35,651 nucleotides of DNA from assembly GCA_028716005.1 (NCBI GenBank), contig JAQUQQ010000004.1, positions 1-35,651 on the forward strand, in the 5' to 3' direction. Source of the stretch: Candidatus Moraniibacteriota bacterium (GTDB lineage Bacteria; Patescibacteriota; Minisyncoccia; Moranbacterales; UBA11712). This document shows positions 22,682 to 30,282 of the stretch, piece after piece (the stretch's first letter is position 1; every line of letters starts with the position of its first letter). Below the pieces are notes generated by a model. The model was not told the DNA's origin and ran no database searches. It saw only the letters and a list, made by a program, of their open reading frames with translations. The translations under genes were made by a program, and so were the position numbers.

Positions 22682-23569
22682 ATGGAAGAAAGAATTTTAA
22701 AAGCAACACATCATGGCCTGTTAAAAATCGGAGATACTGAACTAAATTGTTCAGTTCTCGAAGACGGCTCTAGAATAATCTCAAGAAATGCTATTTTTCG
22801 AGCATTTAAAAGAACCAAGAGGGGCAGAGCCAAGAATGAAAATAGGGAGCCCAATATGCCTGCTTTCATCGATGCAAAGAACTTAAAACCCTATATTTCA
22901 AGCGATTTATTGGGTGTGCTCAATCCGTTAACTTATATCGCCAGCAATGGGAGACAGACCACGGGCTTCAAAGCCGAGATTCTACCTTTGTTATGTGATA
23001 CTTACTTGCAAGCTAGGGACGCAAACGCTTTGCTAACCCAGCAACAGCCTCTAGCTACCATCGCAGAAATTCTTGTAAGAAGTCTTTCAAAGGTTGGAAT
23101 TGTCGCACTAGTTGATGAAGCAACTGGTTATCAGGACGTCAGAAAGAGAGATGAACTGCAACAGATTTTAAAGGCTTATATCAGCGAGGAACTTTTACCA
23201 TGGACTAAACGCTTTCCTGATGAATTTTATATGCAAATGTTCAGGCTAAAAAATTTGCCTTATGACCCTTCAACAGTTAAACGACCATCTTTTATTGGTA
23301 AATTAACCAATAAGCTCATTTATGAAAAACTGCCGCCCGGTGTATTAAAAGAACTGAAAACCCGAACGCCAAAGAGCCCAAGAGGAAATTACACTGCTCG
23401 TTTTCATCAAAGTTTAACGGAAGATATTGGGCACCCCACCCTGAAGGGCCAATTACAACAAGTTATCGTTCTCATGAGAATTTCTCCAAACTGGCGATCT
23501 TTTGAGCGTAATTTTGTTAGGGCATTTGGTGGCCAGCAGGACTTAGGTTTTGAAAGCAATGATGAATAG
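22682..23569 (+). CDS. P63C-domain protein
   Basis: This encodes 295 residues. The C-terminal half (about 165-285) matches the P63C domain of phage and plasmid proteins: LPWTKRFPDEFYMQMFRLKN, then FIGKLTNKLIYEKLPPGVLKEL and FHQSLTEDIGHPTLKGQLQQV. The N-terminal part (SRIISRNAIFRAFKRTKRGR) is basic and may bind DNA. The function of P63C is unknown; Iyer and colleagues described it among viral DNA-binding regulators. It forms an operon with the zinc-ribbon gene (9-base gap), and both may act in replication or regulation of the element. Confidence 0.85.
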   Translation: MEERILKATHHGLLKIGDTELNCSVLEDGSRIISRNAIFRAFKRTKRGRAKNENREPNMPAFIDAKNLKPYISSDLLGVLNPLTYIASNGRQTTGFKAEILPLLCDTYLQARDANALLTQQQPLATIAEILVRSLSKVGIVALVDEATGYQDVRKRDELQQILKAYISEELLPWTKRFPDEFYMQMFRLKNLPYDPSTVKRPSFIGKLTNKLIYEKLPPGVLKELKTRTPKSPRGNYTARFHQSLTEDIGHPTLKGQLQQVIVLMRISPNWRSFERNFVRAFGGQQDLGFESNDE

Positions 23570-23959
23570 TTTTTATAATCGAAATGTAGCTTAACAATTT
23601 TTCAACCTTTTAGGCGAAAGTCGAGTAGGCGATTACCCGTCCAGTAAGTATTCAGTTTGGAGCTGACGAACAGAAACCTAGAAGGAGATCCAATTAATGC
23701 ATTTAATCCTATCCCAATAGTGGCTCTAGGTAATCATTAAAAGAAGGAAAAAGCTGTGCGCCGCGTGGTTGAAAAAGCCCACAAATAGGCACAAAAAGGG
23801 ATATGGGGCGAATGAGTGCGTGGAATTGGTAATTTGATAGACGCCTTTTAGGCATATCTTAAACTCTACAAAGTCTATTACTTTTTTAGTAATGGTTAAT
23901 GTAGGGTAATTACCAATTCTACACATTCAACAAAAAGACGGCTATCAAACAGCCGTTTT
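23570..23959. other. Non-coding stretch with a large inverted repeat
   Basis: No gene is supported. GAATTGGTAATT (23823-23834) and AATTACCAATTC (23908-23919) are perfect 12-bp complements 73 bases apart; GCC/GGC near 23842 and AGTCTATTAC/AGTAAT segments add inner pairing. The region lies directly upstream of the initiator-like gene, as an origin or operator would. Confidence 0.45.
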
Positions 23960-23960
23960 A
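23938..23960 (+). terminator. Terminator-like hairpin before the small initiator-associated gene
   Basis: ACGGCT (23938-23943) pairs with AGCCGT (23951-23956), followed by four T's and by the ATG of the next frame. A's precede the stem, so it could also act on the minus strand. Confidence 0.55.
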
Positions 23961-24106
23961 TGTTGGAAAAAGAAGAAAATTTACAAATAAACGAGGAAAA
24001 AGAAAAGCAGGATCTCGATAATCTTGTCGGCTTCTTTGATTTGCTCTTAAAAATCGACATGCGGATCAACCCGGATAATTATAAGCAAAAACAAAGCCAT
24101 GATTGA
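23960..24106 (+). CDS. Small acidic protein overlapping the initiator gene
   Basis: ATG 23960 opens a 48-residue frame: an acidic, Lys/Glu-rich start (MLEKEENLQINEEKEKQDL), then an amphipathic segment (LVGFFDLLLKIDMRINPDN). Its stop overlaps the start of the next gene by eight bases (ATGATTGA), the usual sign of translational coupling. The composition is coding-like. Function is unknown; a partner or regulator of the initiator-like protein is possible. Confidence 0.6.
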   Translation: MLEKEENLQINEEKEKQDLDNLVGFFDLLLKIDMRINPDNYKQKQSHD

Positions 24107-25223
24107 CACGATTGTCATCTCTATTCAGCCAAAAAAATTCGTTTCAGAAAGCGATCTTTTCGGCGCGGGCTGGGATCTTCAAAACTTCAGCCAAGGATAT
24201 AAAAAGTTTGTTAAAAATCAGTCTGCCGAACAAAAGCGCGATAAAATATATCGGCCCCGGCCGCGATTCATCAATCGAGGAATTAGCGGATTGCTTCAGT
24301 TCGAGTTTTCCATTCCGAAGCTGATATTTGGAAATAATGTCGATGAAGTTTGCGAAAATGATTTTGATAATATTTTGCAAACACTTCAGGCGCGCCTTCG
24401 CGATTTCGGAATTTACCAGTACAATCAGGATTTGCGGAAAGCCAGCGTTTCGGTTTTTCATCCCTCGAAGAATATTTTGCTTTCCGAAGGCTATACGGCA
24501 AGCGGAGTAATCAAGGAATTGAGGAAAATAAACCTTACGCAGAAAATGGATTTAACCCGGGACAGCTTCAAAAACGACGGCCATGCCCTTCATCTTCACG
24601 CCAATTCTCATGAGCTTGTCGTTTATGACAAGATTCCTGATCTGATTAAGCCGAAAGGCCGGGCCGAGGACAAGGACAAAACATCAATGCAGTTATCCTT
24701 GTTCCAACAATTCAAAAAGCAAGATCGTCCGCCGGAAATTTTGAGGATCGAGGCAAGGCTGGCCAACAAGAGGAAAATGAACGCCGTCCTTGAAAAAAAC
24801 GGCTTTGCCAAAAATCCGACATTCGAGGATATATTCAAGGAAAGCGTATGTAAAAAAATAGTCGCGAGCTACTGGAACGAAATAGTCATAAAGGAAAATC
24901 TGTTTCTTTTCGGCCTCTCATCCGGCCCGAAGCAAGTTTTGAAAAACCTGATAAAAAGCTATCCGTGTATAAAGCCGAAAGAGGCAGCTTACCTCGTGGG
25001 ATTGGATAGGCTAAGCAAGGACGAGAACGGCATAAGAGAATTACGAGGGATGCTGGAGAAACAAGCCACGCGCCGAACTTGGTATAGGATCGCAAATGAC
25101 ATGAAAAAGCTCAACGCGATCCAAAATCCCGCCTCTTGCCACGGCTGGATCAGGCAAGTCCGCGATCAAATCGAGGCATTTCAGCCCCTAAAAATAGATG
25201 ATTTGCTATGTAAAGAAATGTAA
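24099..25223 (+). CDS. Replication-initiator-like protein
   Basis: This encodes 374 residues. It starts MIDTIVISIQPKKF, as do many phage/plasmid initiators of the filamentous-phage gpII or Rep_trans kind. Further features are SGLLQFEFSIPKLIFGNN, LHLHANSHELVVYDKIPDL, with a His-x-His-like pair before the strand, and PPEILRIEARLANKRKM, a second acidic strand. This strand pattern (YDK...LRIE.R) is the one I associate with replication initiation factors, but I cannot prove the family. It overlaps the preceding 48-aa gene. The neighbouring large inverted repeat could be its target. Confidence 0.6.
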   Translation: MIDTIVISIQPKKFVSESDLFGAGWDLQNFSQGYKKFVKNQSAEQKRDKIYRPRPRFINRGISGLLQFEFSIPKLIFGNNVDEVCENDFDNILQTLQARLRDFGIYQYNQDLRKASVSVFHPSKNILLSEGYTASGVIKELRKINLTQKMDLTRDSFKNDGHALHLHANSHELVVYDKIPDLIKPKGRAEDKDKTSMQLSLFQQFKKQDRPPEILRIEARLANKRKMNAVLEKNGFAKNPTFEDIFKESVCKKIVASYWNEIVIKENLFLFGLSSGPKQVLKNLIKSYPCIKPKEAAYLVGLDRLSKDENGIRELRGMLEKQATRRTWYRIANDMKKLNAIQNPASCHGWIRQVRDQIEAFQPLKIDDLLCKEM

Positions 25224-25231
25224 AGTATAAT
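25203..25231 (+). promoter_or_regulatory. Promoter at the end of the initiator-like gene
   Basis: TTGCTA at 25203-25208, a 17-base spacer and TATAAT at 25226-25231. It would serve the run of genes that ends with the R-M pair. Confidence 0.7.
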
Positions 25232-25263
25232 GGAATAGTGCTAATTATGAATATTTAATCGGT

Positions 25264-25506
25264 ATGAATAATGACAAGAAGCAAAAGGGAGAACTTATTG
25301 ATCCGGTTAATACGCAGGATTTGACAGGTTATTTGGTGGAAGCAGAGCAAATACCGGAGGAAGGAGAGTCAGCAGACGATTTTATGAAAAGAACAAAATG
25401 GACGCTGGAAAAGGAAAACTATTGGCGAAAAGTGAACGGAATGCCGCTATTAAAAAGCGAGCAGGAATACCGCAATTTGTTAGAAGATAAGCTAAAAGAT
25501 GAATAG
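25264..25506 (+). CDS. Small acidic protein, function unknown
   Basis: This encodes 80 residues, strongly acidic and probably helical (EAEQIPEEGESADDFMKRTK). It overlaps the next gene by eight bases. I recognise no family. Its position first behind the promoter of the R-M unit might suggest regulation or an anti-restriction role, but nothing in the sequence shows it. Confidence 0.65.
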   Translation: MNNDKKQKGELIDPVNTQDLTGYLVEAEQIPEEGESADDFMKRTKWTLEKENYWRKVNGMPLLKSEQEYRNLLEDKLKDE

Positions 25507-25963
25507 ACTATCTTACAAAGTAATCAAAGAAAATGAGAATATGCAACCAATTTGCCCGATTTTTCAGATTGTTTTGGACGATAAAGAAACTGGATTTTAT
25601 TTTGACGTTGCAGGATTGGAATTGAGCAGCAAAAAGAGCGGGATATTTCCTATTGTCATCGGCAGATGTGATGTTATAGGTTGTTGCGGAATGTATATCG
25701 AAGTTGCTCAAAAACAGGATAAAGTTTTTTGGAAAAAATTTTGGAACGGGCAATGTTGCGGCGAGCCAGAACCGGATGACGAGTTGAAAGAATTTCGTTT
25801 CGCAGACGGCTTTATAATAAAACCACCTCTTGAGTTCGACATAAAAGAATATCATAATATTTTCGAACAGATTTGGAAAGAATTGCCGAAATTTAAAAGC
25901 GAGTGTGAAAAATATAAAAGAGATTTGATTGACTATAAAGCAGGGAAATTATTTCGTATTTAG
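25499..25963 (+). CDS. Unknown cytosolic protein with Cys pairs
   Basis: This encodes 154 residues, overlapping the preceding gene by eight bases. It contains CDVIGCCGMYIEV and NGQCCGEPEPDDELK, two Cys-rich patches that could bind metal, and otherwise a mixed strand-helix pattern ending in a basic helix (KYKRDLIDYKAGK). I recognise no family. It resembles the small immunity-type proteins often carried by mobile elements, but that is only an impression. Confidence 0.65.
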   Translation: MNRLSYKVIKENENMQPICPIFQIVLDDKETGFYFDVAGLELSSKKSGIFPIVIGRCDVIGCCGMYIEVAQKQDKVFWKKFWNGQCCGEPEPDDELKEFRFADGFIIKPPLEFDIKEYHNIFEQIWKELPKFKSECEKYKRDLIDYKAGKLFRI

Positions 25964-25980
25964 CAGATAAGATTTATTAA

Positions 25981-26169
25981 ATGACTAATAAAAATCAAAC
26001 AAGAGAATTCTATACGGCAAAAGAGCTGGCCGACAAACTACAGCTCAATATAATGACGATTTATCGTTATATTGACGCTGGAAAATTGAAAGCTTATAAA
26101 ATAGGAAAAGAATTCCGGATTGATAAAAAAGAGTTTATCAAATTTTTGAAACAAGCTAAAGTAAATTAG
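25981..26169 (+). CDS. Excisionase-family helix-turn-helix protein
   Basis: This encodes 62 residues: FYTAKELADKLQLNIMTIYRY, then AGKLKAYKIGKEFRIDKKEF, the MerR/excisionase-type HTH_17 domain. In a tRNA-integrated element it could be the recombination directionality factor. It also lies two bases before the methyltransferase gene, so it may instead be the controller of the R-M genes. Confidence 0.88.
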   Translation: MTNKNQTREFYTAKELADKLQLNIMTIYRYIDAGKLKAYKIGKEFRIDKKEFIKFLKQAKVN

Positions 26170-26171
26170 TT

Positions 26172-27899
26172 ATGAAAAAAATAACACGAACACCGGAAGA
26201 TAATAAAAAAGCACAATTAGAGAACGAAATTTCACGGCTAAAGAAAAAGATTGAAAAATACGAAGCGATAGAGCTCAAACAAAATCGCTTTGGCTTGGTT
26301 TGGCTTGATGTGCCGGAAGCCTTTGAAGACGATGTTGAAAATAAATTACCTATTCTTGAAGAAGTGCCGAAACTGGCAATAAACAGCAAAGACGGCAAGC
26401 CAGCACACTTGCTGATCGAGGGCGACAACTACCACGCTTTGACTTGCTTAAACTATACCCACAAAGGCAAGGTTGATGTTATTTATATTGATCCGCCATA
26501 CAATACAGGATCGGATGGTTTTAAATATAAAGACAAGAGAATATTAAAAGAATATCCAGACGGGACGCTAGTACCAAAGGAAAGCCCATTAAGGCATAGC
26601 TACTGGTTGTCCTTTATGAAAAAACGTCTTGAACTTGCAAAAGATATTCTGAAGCAAACCGGAGTTATTTTTATAAGTATAGATGATAATGAAGTCGCAC
26701 AACTAAGATTATTATGTGATGAAATTTTTGGAACTGAAAATTTTATAGAAACCATTATATGGAAAAAAAGAGCCACACCACCAAATGATCGTGAAATTGG
26801 AAGAAACCACGAATATATTTTGTGTTATGGCAAAACCCAAAATGTAAATTTAAATTTACTTCCTCGCACCGAAGAGGGCTTGGCAAGATATAAAAATCCA
26901 GACAATGATCCAAACGGAGTTTGGGCAAGCTCTGATTTGAGTGCAAATGGAAAAGGTGGAAGATTAGTTCAATCTTTAGTTTTCCCCATAAAAAATCCAT
27001 TGAATAAAAAAGAGTATTGGCCGCCAAAAGATAAGTGCTGGCTTTATAACAAAGAGAAGATTAATAAGTTTTTATCTGAAGGAAGAATTGTATTTCGTAA
27101 GAGCGGTGCGCCATTCTTAAAAAGATATTTAAAGGAAGTTAGACAAGGGCAAACTGCACCAACTATTTGGGTTGACGCTGGTTTTTCTCAAGACTCCGCT
27201 CAAGAAATAAAAGATTTATTTAATGGGGAGAATATTTTTGAAAATCCTAAGCCTATAAAATTGATAAGTAGGCTTTGCTTCTTGGGAACACAAAAGAAGG
27301 ACGCAATAATTTTAGATTTTTTTGCAGGCTCTGGCACAACTGGACAAGCAGTTATGGAATTAAATGAAGAAGACGAGGGAAACAGGCGGTTTATTCTGAT
27401 TACAAACAATGACGAAATAACAAACGGCCAGAAACATAAAATAATGTCAGATATTTGCTATCCTAGAATAAAAAAAGTCATTAAAGGATATAGTCTAAAA
27501 AAAGGTTTGGATAATTCAGTGAGGTATTTTAAAACTGCCTTTGTCGGTAAAAATAATATCTTAAAAGCCGATGACGCAGATAAAATAGAGTTAGCACACA
27601 ATGCTGGTGGTATGTTGGCTATCGCCGAAAATGCCTTTGACCAAGTTGAGCAGAATGATTATTGGCAGATTTTTGAAAACAATAAACAATATACAGCCGT
27701 ATATTTCAGGGAAGAATTTGGCAAGTTTGATGACTTTGTAGAAAAAGTTAGGAAGCTAAAAAAACCAGCTGTTGTTTATATTTTTAGCTGGGAAAAGGAA
27801 TTTGAATTTAACGAATTTGAAGACGATAAGAATATAAAAATTAAAACCATCCCGCAACCTATTTTGGAAATTTATAAACAAATTTATAACCTTGTTTGA
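26172..27899 (+). CDS. mod: Type III restriction-modification methyltransferase (Mod)
   Basis: This encodes 575 residues. An N-terminal coiled segment (about 5-35) precedes the catalytic core. The motif DPPYNTG occurs at about 103 and the AdoMet motif FFAGSGTTGQAV at about 380, the order of beta-class N6-adenine methyltransferases. A target-recognition region lies between them (about 190-340) and a C-terminal part follows (YIFSWEKEFEFNEFED). Together with Res it would methylate one strand of an asymmetric site. The Res start is two bases past this stop. The gene is complete. Confidence 0.95.
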   Translation: MKKITRTPEDNKKAQLENEISRLKKKIEKYEAIELKQNRFGLVWLDVPEAFEDDVENKLPILEEVPKLAINSKDGKPAHLLIEGDNYHALTCLNYTHKGKVDVIYIDPPYNTGSDGFKYKDKRILKEYPDGTLVPKESPLRHSYWLSFMKKRLELAKDILKQTGVIFISIDDNEVAQLRLLCDEIFGTENFIETIIWKKRATPPNDREIGRNHEYILCYGKTQNVNLNLLPRTEEGLARYKNPDNDPNGVWASSDLSANGKGGRLVQSLVFPIKNPLNKKEYWPPKDKCWLYNKEKINKFLSEGRIVFRKSGAPFLKRYLKEVRQGQTAPTIWVDAGFSQDSAQEIKDLFNGENIFENPKPIKLISRLCFLGTQKKDAIILDFFAGSGTTGQAVMELNEEDEGNRRFILITNNDEITNGQKHKIMSDICYPRIKKVIKGYSLKKGLDNSVRYFKTAFVGKNNILKADDADKIELAHNAGGMLAIAENAFDQVEQNDYWQIFENNKQYTAVYFREEFGKFDDFVEKVRKLKKPAVVYIFSWEKEFEFNEFEDDKNIKIKTIPQPILEIYKQIYNLV

Positions 27900-27901
27900 C
27901 T

Positions 27902-30277
27902 ATGCCAGCCTTCAACCTTTTACCATTTCAAAAAACAGCCATTGATAACTTGAACGAAGCCTTTTTATGTCTTTGGAAAAAACAAGATAGGCAGTTGCCT
28001 TTGGTTTTCAAGTCCCCGACTGGAAGCGGAAAGACTTTGACGACTGCTCATTTTATAAAAGGGCTTAACCATTTGCCACAATGGAAAGTTGACAAGGCGT
28101 TTATCTGGATCACTTTTAGCGATGACTTGGCAATGCAGAGCAAGGATAAATTCAAAGAGTATTTTGAAAATAATTTGGAAAATGCGCTTTTAACTGTAAG
28201 CGATATAAGCAGGGGTAAACTATACGAAAATGATATATTGTTTTTGAACTGGCAAAAGATCGTGCAGGATAACGCCTCAACTAGAAAGCTGAAATTGCGC
28301 AAGCCGAAAGACGAAAGGTTTAAAAAAGAAAACGGAAGTTATTTTGAAGATGTAGTTTTGGAAACAAAAAAGACCGGCCGAGAGATCATTTTATTTGTAG
28401 ATGAAACACCTAATAGTAAAACCATACTGACAAAAGAAATTATTGACCTTGTAGACCCTAAAATAATCGTGCATATAACCGCAACACCAGATGACAAAGA
28501 TGTAGCAAAGGCCGCTGTACTAGACAGTTTCGTGCGAGTTGAAAGGGAAAAAGTTGTTGACGAAGGTTTGATCAAAGAAAAAATTTTGGTGCAAACAGAA
28601 GAGGATTTGGAAAAACACAAAGGCAAAGATTTGGATGAAGTGCTTTTGACTTTAGGAATGGACAAACGGAAAGAGCTGGCGGACGAATTTAAAGCGTTAG
28701 GTAAGGATATAAACCCGCTAATGCTCATCCAGTTGCCCAATGATGATAAAGAGCTTATCGCTAAAGGCGACAAAACGAAAGAAGAAGTTGTGAGCCATTT
28801 TTTAGCCGCAAAGGGCATTAAAAGTAAGCAAATAGCAAAATGGTTTGACAACAAAAAAGAAAATCTGGACTTTATAGCCGACAATGACAGCAAAGCTGAC
28901 TATATGCTTTTCAAGCAGGCTGCCGGAACGGGTTGGGACTGCCCCCGCGCTAGTGTTTTAGTAATGTTTAGAGAAATAAAAAAAGAAACTTTTTATACTC
29001 AAACAGTTGGCCGTATTTTAAGAATGGCCGAGCCGCAGGCAAAGGAAGATTACAAAAATAATCCGAATTTAAGAACCGGCTTTTTATACACGAACTATAA
29101 GCGAAGCCAAGTTGAAGTGCCGGATTTAAAGAAAAATGAAATTCCAAGCCAGTACGCTTACCGGAAAAAAGGCATTAAGAATGTTAATTTGCAATCGGCT
29201 TATATTTCACGCATTGACTATGGAGATATTCCAGCATCTTCAAAATTCCAAGAAATTTTTGGCAAATCAATGAATGAATATTTTGGAATAACCAAAAATG
29301 ATTTTTTAGGAAAAGCTGAAAAGAAATTAGAAAAAGCAGGCATAGATTTAAGTCATAAACTAACCAACAGCATTATTGCCAATGCCAAGTTTGAAGACCT
29401 TGATCAAATGGCCTATGAGTTTAAAAAGAAAGGCGTTGATGTTGAGCTGGAGATGTCAACGAACGATGTTGAAAAAACTTTTAACTATTTTTGCCTAATG
29501 CTTTTGAAAGAGCAAACAGACGAGCGGGCAAAATATACTAATGTAGCCCGTGCTTGGGGCGTGTTTAAATCGGCTATTCGTGTTTGGTTTCATTCTACAT
29601 TAAGTAAAGACAGCAATTACTATTACCGAGTTTTTGTTAAGGATATACAAAAAGGCGCAGGCAGTAAATTTAGGCCAGCTATCACTAAAGCATTGATTGA
29701 TTTTAAGCCTATTGCCCAAGTTATATTAAAAGAAAAAAAGAAAAGACAAGAAGAAAAAGAAGCCCCGACTTTTGAAATTTCCGAACGATATGATTTTACA
29801 GTTGATTATGAAGAAGTGCCACAAAAACTTTGCGCTTTGGATAAGTGCTTTGTATTGAAAGATTATAAAGGAAAACCCAACGAGCTGGATTTCATTAAAT
29901 ACCTTGAGAGCAAGAGTAAAAAGATTGACTGGTGGTTTAAAAATGGCAATTACGGCCAAGAGTATTTTGCGATCAAGTATTTTAACAGTATAGACGGCAA
30001 GGAAGCTCTATTTTACCCCGACTTCATAATACGCTTCAAAAGCGGCAGGATAGGCCTTTTTGACCCCAAAAAAGACCAAACAGCTACAGACCCGGAAACG
30101 GCGGACAAAGCCAAATCATTGGCATTAAAACTAAAAGAATTAGGCAAGGGCTATGTTGGCGGTATTGCGGTTTTTGAAAATGGCGTTTGGAATTATAACG
30201 GCTCAACAATCTATAAATATCAAAAAGGTAAAATTAGCCAAGATAAAAACTGGCAACCAATGGAAAAATTATTTTAA
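27902..30277 (+). CDS. res: Type III restriction enzyme subunit (Res)
   Basis: This encodes 791 residues from ATG 27902; a TTG at 27896 would overlap mod. The helicase core has Walker A SPTGSGKT (about 38), the DExx-type VDETPNS (about 165), a TATP motif and a late QTVGRILRM (motif VI). The nuclease is near the C-terminus: FYPDFIIRFKSGRIGLFDPK has the PD...DxK pattern of an endonuclease-type active site. It forms the ATP-dependent cleavage subunit of the mod-res pair. All key motifs are intact, so the system is probably active. Confidence 0.95.
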   Translation: MPAFNLLPFQKTAIDNLNEAFLCLWKKQDRQLPLVFKSPTGSGKTLTTAHFIKGLNHLPQWKVDKAFIWITFSDDLAMQSKDKFKEYFENNLENALLTVSDISRGKLYENDILFLNWQKIVQDNASTRKLKLRKPKDERFKKENGSYFEDVVLETKKTGREIILFVDETPNSKTILTKEIIDLVDPKIIVHITATPDDKDVAKAAVLDSFVRVEREKVVDEGLIKEKILVQTEEDLEKHKGKDLDEVLLTLGMDKRKELADEFKALGKDINPLMLIQLPNDDKELIAKGDKTKEEVVSHFLAAKGIKSKQIAKWFDNKKENLDFIADNDSKADYMLFKQAAGTGWDCPRASVLVMFREIKKETFYTQTVGRILRMAEPQAKEDYKNNPNLRTGFLYTNYKRSQVEVPDLKKNEIPSQYAYRKKGIKNVNLQSAYISRIDYGDIPASSKFQEIFGKSMNEYFGITKNDFLGKAEKKLEKAGIDLSHKLTNSIIANAKFEDLDQMAYEFKKKGVDVELEMSTNDVEKTFNYFCLMLLKEQTDERAKYTNVARAWGVFKSAIRVWFHSTLSKDSNYYYRVFVKDIQKGAGSKFRPAITKALIDFKPIAQVILKEKKKRQEEKEAPTFEISERYDFTVDYEEVPQKLCALDKCFVLKDYKGKPNELDFIKYLESKSKKIDWWFKNGNYGQEYFAIKYFNSIDGKEALFYPDFIIRFKSGRIGLFDPKKDQTATDPETADKAKSLALKLKELGKGYVGGIAVFENGVWNYNGSTIYKYQKGKISQDKNWQPMEKLF

Positions 30278-30282
30278 CGAAT

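Noticed and set aside
23823-23919. CRISPR array
   Set aside because: There are only two inverted, not direct, repeats and no spacer periodicity. I saw no CRISPR-like array anywhere in the window.
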